A stretch of DNA of 54,962 nt from Paraglaciecola mesophila KMM 241. Its GTDB lineage: Bacteria; Pseudomonadota; Gammaproteobacteria; Enterobacterales; Alteromonadaceae. The stretch lies in contig NZ_BAEP01000021.1 of assembly GCF_000315015.1 (NCBI RefSeq), forward strand, positions 1 to 54,962. The letters are read 5' to 3'. Shown piece by piece: positions 18,844-27,754 of this stretch. Position 1 is the first letter of the stretch. Each line of letters opens with the position of its first letter. The notes beneath the pieces were generated by a model. That model was not told the DNA's origin. It was given only the letters and a program-made list of their open reading frames with translations, and made no database searches. Made by a program: the position numbers and the translations under genes.

Positions 18844-19691
18844 TCGCATTTATCATTGCCTTTCGTCATCCAAATTCTACTAAAAACTATGGGCACGTTG
18901 TTGAATTACTCAATGCGACGTTACGCTCTCTGGCTAACCAGACGAATGAAAATTACCGAGTATATATCGGTTGCAACGTTGCACCTGTTTTGAATATTGA
19001 TACGAGTAAAGTGCGTATTTGTACAATTGATTGCCCGATACCTAGTAGCAGAAAAGAAGTTTTGCTTGATAAAGGAGTTAAGCGAGCTCTTGCCATACAA
19101 ACGGCAAATGATGAAATAAAGCCTGATTTTTTCTTTCTGTTAGACGCGGATGATCTTGTTAGCACCGATTGCGTAGAGTATTTGCAGCAACAAGATTGGA
19201 CCAAGTCACCTGGTGGCTATTGGCTTGAAAGAGGCTATTTGCTCGATATGTATAATCGAAAAGCGCAAGAGAAATACGGATTTAATCGTTACTGTGGCAG
19301 TAGTTTAATCTTGTCTGCTTCAACACTTACGAGTAAGTTATTTACCTCAGTCGCAACAGGTGAGAAGATGTCTACTTATCAAGAATTCTTACAGGCTTGC
19401 GATGAATATGTGTTAGTGCAGGTGTTGGGTGATCACATCGCTGTGAGGGGCTTTATGGCGTCACTGGGACTCCCTCTACAGAAAATATTGCGCCCATTGA
19501 CGTGCTGGAAAATTAACACCGGAGCAAATGAATCAAATACAAAAATCCCGTTCGGTAGTCGAAGTATAAATAAAGAGTTTTTAACTCGATTTTCTATCAC
19601 TACTATCGAAGAGCGCCAAGCGTCAATTTTTGAGAAATTGATAGAAAAAATACGCTTAATGAAGTCTTGGGTTGCGAGTATTAGCAAATAA
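18840..19691 (+). CDS. Glycosyltransferase family 2-like
   Basis: A 283 aa GT-A protein: N-terminal MIAFIIAFRHPNS, a nucleotide-sugar-binding region, and a DxD-type metal site FFFLLDADDLVS near residue 100. Residues 120-200 contain the acceptor region with CGSSLILSAS. It is translationally coupled to the preceding gene by a 4 bp ATGA overlap, so the two probably act on the same structure. A perfect hairpin lies just downstream. The substrate is unknown. Confidence 0.75.
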   Translation: MIAFIIAFRHPNSTKNYGHVVELLNATLRSLANQTNENYRVYIGCNVAPVLNIDTSKVRICTIDCPIPSSRKEVLLDKGVKRALAIQTANDEIKPDFFFLLDADDLVSTDCVEYLQQQDWTKSPGGYWLERGYLLDMYNRKAQEKYGFNRYCGSSLILSASTLTSKLFTSVATGEKMSTYQEFLQACDEYVLVQVLGDHIAVRGFMASLGLPLQKILRPLTCWKINTGANESNTKIPFGSRSINKEFLTRFSITTIEERQASIFEKLIEKIRLMKSWVASISK

Positions 19692-19708
19692 AACGCGATT
19701 TTTTCGCT

Positions 19709-19731
19709 AATTTCACTTGTACAGTGAAATT
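19709..19731 (+). terminator. Perfect hairpin after the GT2 gene
   Basis: AATTTCACT and AGTGAAATT form a 9 bp stem with a 5 nt loop, 17 nt after the stop of the preceding gene. No T-run follows, so it could be a weak or Rho-assisted terminator or an mRNA-stabilising hairpin. Confidence 0.45.
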
Positions 19732-19826
19732 ACTTCTAACTCATATAAGAGAACTCCTTGTGTAGAAATAATTTTTGAAACTTGTTGTTAAAAACAATGG
19801 TTTTGAAACTGGCGGAAGTATAAACA

Positions 19827-20702
19827 TTGTCAAAAATTAAGATTAAAACTAATTGGTACGTTAGCAGGCTTCTGTCTGAAGTTTACATACGAAAGGTGAA
19901 ATTTCTTTCAAGTAATTTGAATAAAGCAACGATACATCAGCTTCCTAACAAACTTGTCGTATCGTTAACTTCTTATAAGCCAAGATTTGCCACGCTCTTC
20001 CCAACTATATTGTCTATAGTTCAGCAACACACTGTGCCTAATGAGATTTTACTTTGGGTTTCCGAGGCTGACTATGAGCATCTCCCAAATGAAATATTTC
20101 AACTACAAGGAATAGTCAACGGTGCGGGAACAACATTTAAGATATGTAAAACCGACGATACAGGTCCCTATAAGAAGATAATCCCCGCAATAGAGAATTA
20201 CCGTGACCACTTTATCGTAACTGCAGATGATGATGTTTACTATCCTAGCTGGTGGCTCTCAAATCTGTTACGTGAATACAAAGGTAATAACAGCGAGGTT
20301 ATTTGTTATATAGCGCATGAAGTGACATTTAAAAGTGACCAGAAAGAGCTTATGCCGTATGACGATTGGATCAGTTGTAAAAAGAATGATGTAGATGCGT
20401 TATTGGGATTTCCAGTCGGAGCTGGGGGGGTGCTATATCCCCCCAATTGTTTAGATAAGCTGGTGGTGCGTAGTGATATTTTTCTGAAAGAAAGTCCAAT
20501 GACAGATGATATTTGGCTGTTTTGGATGGCTAGATTGAACGGTACTACCACTAAAAAGACTGAGAAAAATTTTAAAGTTATTTGTTGGCCTAGTTCTCAA
20601 AAGGTAGGACTAATTAACGAAAATGTAAAAAATAATAAAAACGATGAGAATATTGAAAAGATGTTAAAGAAATTTGGTTGGCCAATTGTTCATGATATTT
20701 AA
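19827..20702 (+). CDS. Glycosyltransferase (GT-A), TTG start
   Basis: A 291 aa protein with KLVVSLTSYKPRFATLFPTILSI near the N-terminus, a central metal-binding DDDVYYPSWWL in which the TADDDVYY run is the DxD site, and GFPVGAGGVLYPP followed by DDIWLFWMARL. This pattern matches glycosyltransferases of capsular and O-antigen loci. The TTG at 19827 is supported by a GGCGGAAG ribosome site at 19811-19818. There is no in-frame ATG before the conserved region. The stretch from here to 22.35 kb is visibly more A+T-rich than the - strand half of the locus. Confidence 0.75.
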   Translation: MSKIKIKTNWYVSRLLSEVYIRKVKFLSSNLNKATIHQLPNKLVVSLTSYKPRFATLFPTILSIVQQHTVPNEILLWVSEADYEHLPNEIFQLQGIVNGAGTTFKICKTDDTGPYKKIIPAIENYRDHFIVTADDDVYYPSWWLSNLLREYKGNNSEVICYIAHEVTFKSDQKELMPYDDWISCKKNDVDALLGFPVGAGGVLYPPNCLDKLVVRSDIFLKESPMTDDIWLFWMARLNGTTTKKTEKNFKVICWPSSQKVGLINENVKNNKNDENIEKMLKKFGWPIVHDI

Positions 20703-20731
20703 GATTTCAAAATTTATATTCGAATCCTTTA

Positions 20732-21841
20732 TTGGGCGCGGAAAAGTTACTAATTTATAAACGTTATCAAGTTGACCGTCCAGAAATGTTAAAAAAAGAA
20801 AAGGTAATACTTCATATTGGTCTGCATAAGACTGGCACTACTTCAATCCAGCAGTTTTTAGCGGAAAATAGGAACCAACTAGGTGATTTAGATTATGTTT
20901 GTTATACGCAAGAGGGTTATTTTAGAGAAGATGGAAATGCATATTTTTTATTGAAGCAGAAAAATTGGTATTCTAGCAAACGCTCTTATCAATTGGACAT
21001 ACCACTTTTGTTAACAAATATTAGAAAGAGCCAGAAAAAACGAGTAATGATATCCAGTGAAGCTTTGTCTTGGTGTGTAAACCTAGCAGATATAGAAGAG
21101 TTAAAAGCTCAATTACTGGAAGTCGCTCATGAAGTTTTAGTTCTTGCTTACGTAAGAGAGCCAGTTTCATTTGCAATCAGTATTTATACTGAGGGGTTAA
21201 AGTACCCAAATTCACTCTCGGTTCTAACCGATTATAATCACCCATGTTTATCTAGTGCACATCTACGTAAGCAATTCTTGTTCGAGCATTATACATTTGG
21301 AAATATTTTACCCTGGAAAGACGTTTTCCTGAATGATTTTACGGTTAAAAGCTTAGAAAAAGAAAAACTATTGGCGGGTAACTTATTAGTTGAAATCCTT
21401 AAAATCCTTGAATTAGGAAACTGCGAAGAGCTACATAAAAAAGCTCTGAATTATCGTAGGGAGAATGAAGGTTTTAACCTGCTACAAGTGCACTACCTAA
21501 CTTCACTATATCGCTTTTTAAATAAATTTAAGGATTCACATAGACTTAAGAGCTTGGCATATGAGTTAATTAAACGGAAATTACATTGGCTTGAATCTGA
21601 TAAAAAGTTTAATGTTGAAAATGATGTGGCGATAAAGTATTTTACCGAAATTAGAGATGGATTACTCATGTCGAAGGCACATTTAGGCGAGAGTGTAGAC
21701 ACCGAATTTAAATATAAGAAACGTTCTGTAGATAGTCTTTCTTTTTTAGATTATGTAAAAATTCTCATTGTTGCTATTACACATTCTTTCTTTTTTGGGG
21801 TTTATATTTTGACACGAATATTTAAGTCAATAATAGGGTGA
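20732..21841 (+). CDS. Sulfotransferase-like protein
   Basis: A 369 aa protein whose VILHIGLHKTGTTSIQ motif is the 5'-phosphosulfate-binding loop of PAPS-dependent sulfotransferases. LVLAYVREPVSFAISIY supplies the 3'-phosphate-binding Arg/Ser block. It probably sulfates a sugar of the polysaccharide, in line with sulfated marine exopolysaccharides. The TTG at 20732 has no good ribosome site, and the ATG at 20786, twelve residues closer to the motif than most of the extension, is the more likely start. The C-terminus ends in a hydrophobic helix. Its stop overlaps the next reading frame (GTGA). Local G+C in sampled lines is about 30-35 percent. Confidence 0.75.
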   Translation: MGAEKLLIYKRYQVDRPEMLKKEKVILHIGLHKTGTTSIQQFLAENRNQLGDLDYVCYTQEGYFREDGNAYFLLKQKNWYSSKRSYQLDIPLLLTNIRKSQKKRVMISSEALSWCVNLADIEELKAQLLEVAHEVLVLAYVREPVSFAISIYTEGLKYPNSLSVLTDYNHPCLSSAHLRKQFLFEHYTFGNILPWKDVFLNDFTVKSLEKEKLLAGNLLVEILKILELGNCEELHKKALNYRRENEGFNLLQVHYLTSLYRFLNKFKDSHRLKSLAYELIKRKLHWLESDKKFNVENDVAIKYFTEIRDGLLMSKAHLGESVDTEFKYKKRSVDSLSFLDYVKILIVAITHSFFFGVYILTRIFKSIIG

Positions 21842-22354
21842 TCATGAGGGAGTTCTTATTCTTAACTATTGCAAACAACCTTCCTAGAGCTCATTTTTTT
21901 GACGAGTATAGATATATTTTTCTTCGATTAGCCGGGATGGAAATAAGAGGAAAGTGTAACCTATGGGGACCATTTACTATACGTCCTATTGGTGGTGTCA
22001 AAAATATAGAAATTGGTGTCGATACTTTTATCAATTCTGATATTAGGTTCGGCGTACCAAAAGACAAGGTTATTATTGGATCAAGAGTCCAAATAGGACC
22101 CAGAGTTATGATTGAAACTGTTACTCATGGTTTAGTTTACGAATGTGTGTAGTGGAACCGGCCGCGGGACAATGACGAAGTCCATTACAGTAGAAGACGA
22201 AGTGTGGATTGGGGCGGGCTGTATTATTACTCAAGGAGTAACTATTGGGAAAGGCGCAGTTATCGCTGCAGGCTCTGTTGTTACGAAGAATGTAGAATCC
22301 AATACAGTTGTGGGTGGTACGCCAGCAAGATTCATAAAGAATATACATGATTAA
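21838..22354 (+). pseudogene. Frameshifted hexapeptide-repeat acyltransferase
   Basis: Two abutting frames together make one acetyltransferase. The first (21838-22152) has NNLPRAHFFDEYRYIF, LRLAGMEIRGKCNLWGPFTIRPIGG and IGPRVMIETVTHGLVYE, then hits TAG. The second (+1 frame, usable to 22354) continues SGTGRGTMTKSITVEDEVWIGAGCIITQGVTIGKGAVIAAGSVV and ends NTVVGGTPARFIKNIHD. The break lies in the GTGTGT run at 22145-22150. Adding one GT, or removing one base, restores a continuous protein of about 172 residues. Either the gene is inactive, the run is variable, or the sequence has an error. It is the last + strand gene before the convergent junction. Confidence 0.8.
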
Positions 22355-22431
22355 ATAGATAATTTAAATTCATCAGAGATTAGAATTTAGCCATGAATAA
22401 TCACACTACCCCTGTACATCCGGCAAAATAC

Positions 22432-23586
22432 TCAAATTTTATCAAATTCATCTTTTAAAGCCTGACTCAACACTGGCCAGTCCAGGGTTTGTTGAACGTG
22501 ATTTCTACCTGCTTTGCCCATCATTTCTCTGAGCGTGTCGTTTTCGAGTAAATCGCATATCTTTTCAGCTAACGCTTGAGGCTGGGTGCAATCAACGATA
22601 AAACCCGTCTCGCCTAGTAACATGGTTTCAGATGTGCCTCCTGAGTCCCCAGCGATAACGGGGCGTTCACATGCTTGCGCTTCTACTAGCACCATGCCGA
22701 AGCCTTCGATATCGCTGCCTACGGTGCGATTTGGCAGAACAAACACATCACATTGCTGATAGCACTGGATCATTTGTTCATCATTCAGCTCAGACATGAA
22801 TAAGACGTGCTCTGCAAGATTAAGATCTTTAACAAGAGCATGTAAGGCACTCTTGCGTTCGCCATCGCCGATTATCGCGTATAGGGCATTAGGAATGCGT
22901 TTTATGATGCTAGGCAATGCTTCTATGAGTTTGTCATGCCCTTTGCGTTCCTGTAAGCGCCCAACAGTGAGCACCACTTTTTTATCTTCCCAGCCCAATA
23001 GGGATTTAACATCTTGTGAAGGTGGAGCTGGTATGAACAAACTTGCATCTACGCCTGGATTAAATACCATGGTTTTTGCTGGGTCGGTATGCCATTTATT
23101 GAGTAATATGTCAGCCGTATTCTGGCTATTAGCGATAAGTCGAGTCGCGCCACCAAGTGCTTTATTAACAATCCAGCTTAATTCTCGGCTGGTCGCTGCT
23201 GTTTCCACATCCTCACCGTGAACATAGCAAATATACGGAATACCCTTTATTTTACTGATGAGGAAACCAATAAAACCTTCGGGTAAACAGCGTCCGCAAT
23301 GAATGACCTCGATGTCATTTTGCTTGACGACTTTTAATACGGCACGTAATGCGCGAAAGTAGTATTTTAGCCCCGTCAGGCTTTTTAAGCCCCAGCTCCA
23401 TGAGCTAAGTGGTAAGCGATATGTTTTAAGAGGACTAATGCTATCAACTTCATCGCTTTTATCATCTTGTCCAGCGGCCACTACGACATTGCCTGTAGCG
23501 ATGCGCGTATAGACTTCCCAAAACCACCGGCCACTTCCTCCTTTAACGGGCGGAAATATTTCACTCAATAACAAGGTTTTTTTCAT
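22432..23586 (-). CDS. Glycosyltransferase family 4
   Basis: A 384 aa GT-B enzyme. The N-terminal LLLSEIFPPVKGGSGRWFWEVYTR carries the family's acceptor-side Gly loop. VIHCGRCLPEGFIG, YVHGEDVETAA and VFNPGVDASLF follow. The donor site includes VLTVGRLQERKGHDKLIEALP and SDIEGFGMVLVEAQACERPVIAGDSGG with the E-x7-E pair. It starts with ATG overlapping the upstream sulfotransferase stop by 4 bp and is the last gene of the - strand run, 77 bp from the convergent acyltransferase remnant. It likely adds a hexose (mannose- or galactose-type), but the sugar is not determined by sequence. Confidence 0.85.
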   Translation of the reverse strand: MKKTLLLSEIFPPVKGGSGRWFWEVYTRIATGNVVVAAGQDDKSDEVDSISPLKTYRLPLSSWSWGLKSLTGLKYYFRALRAVLKVVKQNDIEVIHCGRCLPEGFIGFLISKIKGIPYICYVHGEDVETAATSRELSWIVNKALGGATRLIANSQNTADILLNKWHTDPAKTMVFNPGVDASLFIPAPPSQDVKSLLGWEDKKVVLTVGRLQERKGHDKLIEALPSIIKRIPNALYAIIGDGERKSALHALVKDLNLAEHVLFMSELNDEQMIQCYQQCDVFVLPNRTVGSDIEGFGMVLVEAQACERPVIAGDSGGTSETMLLGETGFIVDCTQPQALAEKICDLLENDTLREMMGKAGRNHVQQTLDWPVLSQALKDEFDKI

Positions 23587-24632
23587 CGTTCTGGGTCCGT
23601 GATAGAGCGCTCTTCGAGCATCAGTGACAGGTTCTGCTCACAAATATATTCATGCTGGGCAAACCAATTTTCGTCGGCATATTTACGCCAACGCTCAGCC
23701 GGAGGCGCTTTAATGACACCGACTAAAGGTTCAACCTTGTTTGTGTCCATATTCAGTGCAGTAAACATATCTGAAATAACGGTTTTAGGCGCACTTGTGA
23801 GGTTCTCAAAACTTAAACTCAGGTCCGAAAACGCTAGACCATGTAGATAGGATAATTTCCACAAATAATAAAAACGCTGGTAGGGATGAGGCGTATTTAT
23901 TTTATCAAGCACAGGATAATGTTTGGCTAAATCGCGGCACCACACATCCAAGTAGAAAGCATCTTGGTACGTGTTATGTACATCATCTTTGTTCATTAGC
24001 TGCTGATCAGTGAGGAACGAACACCATTGATCTCTTGGATGACGAAACAAATGCACAATTTTCGCGTTGGGGAAATGGTGTTTTACCCAAGGCAAACGAA
24101 AATCGATTCGGTTGAACTGCAGTACTGGGCGTCCTGGTGCTGCTTCTATCATCTGCTCAATAAACCGTTTCATCTGCGGATCCCATGATTGGGCAGACAT
24201 ATATAGGCTCTTGCGGATCCAGTCTTCGTTATAGGTGTCACTTAGCTGATTCAGGCCGTTGTATTCAGCCCAATAATCGTCTACGCCACGATGTGTGTTA
24301 TCAACGTTGTCGCCGCGCATATGCTCATTAAACCATTGGCGCTCATTAAATGGCTCGTAATAGGCACTGCAATCAGGGGTTTGCCTGAATAAATTCCACA
24401 GCAGGGTTGAACCGCTTCTAAAACGACTGGTGATAAAGACAATGTCATCTCGTTCAGACGTTACAGGTGTGAATTGAGCGTGCTTTGATGCATAAGGCGA
24501 GACTAGATTATTCAAGGCAGGTAGCGATTGTGCACAGTGACGTGCATTGTCGTCTAGTTGTTGCTCAATAGAAGGCTGTTGCAATAATTTAGCGGTCATA
24601 TCGACCATCATCTTTTTTAGTGCTTTTTTCAT
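23583..24632 (-). CDS. Sulfotransferase family protein
   Basis: A 349 aa PAPS-dependent sulfotransferase candidate. The phosphosulfate-binding loop is IVFITSRFRSGSTLLWNLF near residue 63, followed by YYEPFNER. The 3'-phosphate-binding block is IVHLFRHPRDQWCSFL near residue 193. It resembles bacterial Sulfotransfer_3-type enzymes and differs clearly from the other sulfotransferase at 20.7 kb. It overlaps the downstream GT4 by 4 bp and follows the upstream GT4 by 3 bp, so the three are tightly coupled. It likely sulfates the polysaccharide or a lipid-linked precursor. Confidence 0.8.
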   Translation of the reverse strand: MKKALKKMMVDMTAKLLQQPSIEQQLDDNARHCAQSLPALNNLVSPYASKHAQFTPVTSERDDIVFITSRFRSGSTLLWNLFRQTPDCSAYYEPFNERQWFNEHMRGDNVDNTHRGVDDYWAEYNGLNQLSDTYNEDWIRKSLYMSAQSWDPQMKRFIEQMIEAAPGRPVLQFNRIDFRLPWVKHHFPNAKIVHLFRHPRDQWCSFLTDQQLMNKDDVHNTYQDAFYLDVWCRDLAKHYPVLDKINTPHPYQRFYYLWKLSYLHGLAFSDLSLSFENLTSAPKTVISDMFTALNMDTNKVEPLVGVIKAPPAERWRKYADENWFAQHEYICEQNLSLMLEERSITDPER

Positions 24633-24635
24633 TGT

Positions 24636-25751
24636 CTATGCCTGACCGCCTGAGAATAATCGCAGATAAAGCGCCCCATATGCTTGTGTCATGTTTTTGA
24701 TATCGAACGTATTTTCAAAACGTAATTTGGATGCTTTGCCGAAGGTATCTTGTTGTTGCTTATTTTGTGCCAGCGTTATCATTGCATCTGCGTAAGCTTG
24801 CTCGTCGTCATTTGGTGTGACAAGACCTGTGACGTCATGTAAGACTATTTCGGGATTGCCTCCTGCACGGGTCACAATGCAAGGCTTACTCAATGACATC
24901 GCCTCTAAGAGTGTCATGGACGTGCCTTCACTAAGTGAGGGCAGTAGATAAATATCCATTAACGCTAAATGTCCATGAGGCTTTGGCTCATAGCCGGTCA
25001 TGATCACGCTCTGTGACAAACCAAGGCTACTTATTAATGCCTCTGTGTTTTCTCGCTCGTCACCATCGCCAACAATCATCAACTTTGCGTTTACGCCAGC
25101 ATCGATAACCCGTTTAAATGCCCGTAGCATCATGCTGTGGTTTTTTATCGGATCGAGCCTTGCGATAGTGCCAAACAAAATACACCCTTGTGCCAGAGGG
25201 AATTGTTGCTGTAGCTCTTCTATTCTTGCACGCTCAGGCTCAACACCCATGATCCCGTTATAAACTATGTCAATATCTTTGCCAGGGATATACTCATACT
25301 CTATTAGAGCATCACGTGTTGCTGCTGAAATAGCCGTGGTCGCATGCGTGAAGCGGTGAAGAATAGGGTTGATTATTTTGCGCTTCCAGGTGGTTGAATC
25401 TGGGTAAAATCGACCGTGTTCAGTGAAAACGATTTTAGCTGACGTCGCTAATGCACCTAACACACCGTATACGTAGGGGGTATATTGGTGACAATGAATA
25501 ATATCGATTTTGTGGGTTTTGATGTGCTGACGTATTTTAGAAATCAAGCTGATATCAAATCCTGGCTTGCGACCTAAGGCTTCGATATGAACTCCCTTTG
25601 CAATTAAATCATCTGCGAAAGGGCCTAAAGGTGATTCAATACACAGCACTGACATAGTAAAACGCGCTCTGTCGGCCCCTAAAATCAAGTTTTTTATCAC
25701 CTGCTCTGTGCCGCCTATGCGCATATCGAATGTAAGGTGAAGTATATTCAT
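24636..25751 (-). CDS. Glycosyltransferase family 4
   Basis: A 371 aa GT-B enzyme beginning MNILHLTFDMRIGGTEQVIKNL, with the GGTE acceptor-side loop. IIHCHQYTPYVYGVLGA and FTEHGRFYPDS mark the N-terminal domain. The C-terminal domain has GTIARLDPIKNHSMMLRAF and SLSEGTSMTLLEAMSLSKPCIVTRAGGNPEIV with the E-x7-E donor motif. A TTG one codon upstream (25754) is a less likely start. It belongs to the Stp2-like/GT4 group seen beside exosortase A genes, but I am not certain of that subfamily. It is 10 bp downstream of the amidotransferase. Confidence 0.85.
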   Translation of the reverse strand: MNILHLTFDMRIGGTEQVIKNLILGADRARFTMSVLCIESPLGPFADDLIAKGVHIEALGRKPGFDISLISKIRQHIKTHKIDIIHCHQYTPYVYGVLGALATSAKIVFTEHGRFYPDSTTWKRKIINPILHRFTHATTAISAATRDALIEYEYIPGKDIDIVYNGIMGVEPERARIEELQQQFPLAQGCILFGTIARLDPIKNHSMMLRAFKRVIDAGVNAKLMIVGDGDERENTEALISSLGLSQSVIMTGYEPKPHGHLALMDIYLLPSLSEGTSMTLLEAMSLSKPCIVTRAGGNPEIVLHDVTGLVTPNDDEQAYADAMITLAQNKQQQDTFGKASKLRFENTFDIKNMTQAYGALYLRLFSGGQA

Positions 25752-25764
25752 CAAATTCAGCTCA

Positions 25765-27681
25765 CTATTGCGCTTGGGATAGCGAGTGGGTCGTTTCAGG
25801 CGACTGAATATAACGGAACCACCACATTTGAAACATCAACATGCTCCACAATACCGTGCTGTGATCGGCTTTTTCTGCTTGGTGTTGCTGCCAGAGTTGC
25901 TTAACCACATCCATATCAAAATATTGCTGAATGCCTTGTGACTTACTGAACAAATAATCTTCGGTTAGTTCTTTAATTTCACATCGTAACCATGTCGCTA
26001 AGGGCACTGAGAAGCCCATTTTTTTGCGATACAAAATATCATCAGGCAAAACTGGTTTAAACGCTTCTTTGAGGATGAATTTCTTCTCGCCATCGCGAAA
26101 TTTTAAATTCGAAGGCAGGGTAGCGGAAAATTCGATCACGTCTTTATCTAGCAGTGGCGCTCGTACTTCTAAAGAATGCGCCATGCTCATGCGATCGACT
26201 TTTACTAAAATGCCGCCGGGCAGGTAGGTCTTCATGTCCGTGTATAAGATTTTAGACAAATGGTCTTTCCCATCGGCCTTGTGGTAATTTTCGAGTGTTA
26301 CTTCACTTGGGTGGTAAGCGCCTAACTTAGCCTTGGTATCTGATGAGGCCAAACGTTCCCAAAGGCGATCATCAATCATAGAGTTAGTCACATAAAAACC
26401 CATGGCGGGGTCTAAACTCAAACTGGTTAGCAGAGATTTAGCCTTTCGCAATAGTGGGTGCTCACTTTTAGCGAATACGCTGGCGAGTTTAGGGAATAGC
26501 TTTTTTCGCAGCGCTTCGGGAAAGCGTTCGCGTAGTTTGTTTTCAAGTGCATCTGTGGTGTATTTTTCATAGCCTGCAAACACTTCATCGCCGCCATCAC
26601 CGGCGATCGCTACCGTCACCTGAGAGCGCGCCAACTGAGAAACAAAATACGTTGGTACTAAAGATGGGTCGGCAAAAGGCTCGTCAAAATAGCCGACTAT
26701 CTCTTCTAAGTTGTCTTTTACATTTTGGTGAACGGTAAATTCGTGGTGCTCGGTCTTATATTTATCAGCGACAATTTGGGCAAATTCTGTTTCGTTAAAG
26801 CGCTTTTCATCGAATCCTATTGAGCAGGTTTTAACTGGCTTATCGCTATTCAATGCCATCATAGCGACCACACCACTGGAGTCTATTCCACCACTCAAAA
26901 ATGCGCCTAATGGCACGTCACTGACCATACGAGAACAGGTTTTCTCTGTGGCTAAATCGTAAAGTGCTTTAGTCAGTTCGGCCTGAGACTTATCGCTGGT
27001 TTGCTTAAAGGAAACATCCCAATATTGTTCTATCTGTATTCCGTCTTGCGACACCCACATAAAGTGCGCTGGAGGCAATTTGTGAATATCGGTAAAAATA
27101 GTTTTTGGGTCTGGTACATATTGATAAGCAAAGAAGTCATGTACTGCGTCGAGCCTGACCTCCCGCGACACATTGGGGAGCGTAAGTAATGCTTTAATTT
27201 CAGAGGCAAACGCAAACTGAGTGTCAGTTTGAAGGTAATAAAGAGGCTTTTTGCCCACACGATCCCTAGCAATGAGTAAACGCTTACTGGTGGTGTCCCA
27301 AAGTGCAAACGCGAACATGCCATTTAACATGCTAAGCATTTTTTCACCGTGCGTTGCATATAGCGCAAGAATCACTTCTGTGTCTGTGTGGGTTTTAAAT
27401 GGATAGCCTTTGCTGACCAAGTCATCGCGAAGTGCCTGAAAGTTATATATCTCTCCGTTAAAGGCAATAATGTATCTTTCGTCATGTGAGTACATGGGCT
27501 GCGTGCCGGCTTCTGACAAGTCGATAATGGCCAACCGGCGATGGGCTAGACCTACGTATTCATCAATGTATTCGCGACCAGCATCTGGACCACGATGATA
27601 AATACTGTCACCCATTTTTTTTAGGGTTTGCTGGTTACCCATGTTCCCGCTAAATTGTGTAAACCCTGCAATACCACACAT
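25765..27681 (-). CDS. XrtA-associated asparagine synthase-like amidotransferase
   Basis: Glutamine-hydrolysing amidotransferase of 638 aa. The mature class-II glutaminase begins MCGIAGF, so Cys2 is the catalytic residue. This fixes the start at 27681; the frame extends another 36 residues upstream, but those overlap the FemAB-like gene. IYHRGPDA, HRRLAIIDLS and FNGEIYNF complete the glutaminase. The C-terminal synthetase half has the ATP-binding PP-loop FLSGGIDSSGVVAM, DGGDEVFAGY and RAPLLD. It matches the exosortase A amidotransferase family (TIGR03108 type) and may amidate a uronic acid or related sugar. The FemAB-like gene ends 73 bp upstream. Confidence 0.9.
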   Translation of the reverse strand: MCGIAGFTQFSGNMGNQQTLKKMGDSIYHRGPDAGREYIDEYVGLAHRRLAIIDLSEAGTQPMYSHDERYIIAFNGEIYNFQALRDDLVSKGYPFKTHTDTEVILALYATHGEKMLSMLNGMFAFALWDTTSKRLLIARDRVGKKPLYYLQTDTQFAFASEIKALLTLPNVSREVRLDAVHDFFAYQYVPDPKTIFTDIHKLPPAHFMWVSQDGIQIEQYWDVSFKQTSDKSQAELTKALYDLATEKTCSRMVSDVPLGAFLSGGIDSSGVVAMMALNSDKPVKTCSIGFDEKRFNETEFAQIVADKYKTEHHEFTVHQNVKDNLEEIVGYFDEPFADPSLVPTYFVSQLARSQVTVAIAGDGGDEVFAGYEKYTTDALENKLRERFPEALRKKLFPKLASVFAKSEHPLLRKAKSLLTSLSLDPAMGFYVTNSMIDDRLWERLASSDTKAKLGAYHPSEVTLENYHKADGKDHLSKILYTDMKTYLPGGILVKVDRMSMAHSLEVRAPLLDKDVIEFSATLPSNLKFRDGEKKFILKEAFKPVLPDDILYRKKMGFSVPLATWLRCEIKELTEDYLFSKSQGIQQYFDMDVVKQLWQQHQAEKADHSTVLWSMLMFQMWWFRYIQSPETTHSLSQAQ

Positions 27682-27754
27682 AGATATTTCGGCCCTGTAG
27701 TTGGTGTTCTTTATTGAACAAACCATTTGATGCATACCAAATGGCAGGTCATAT

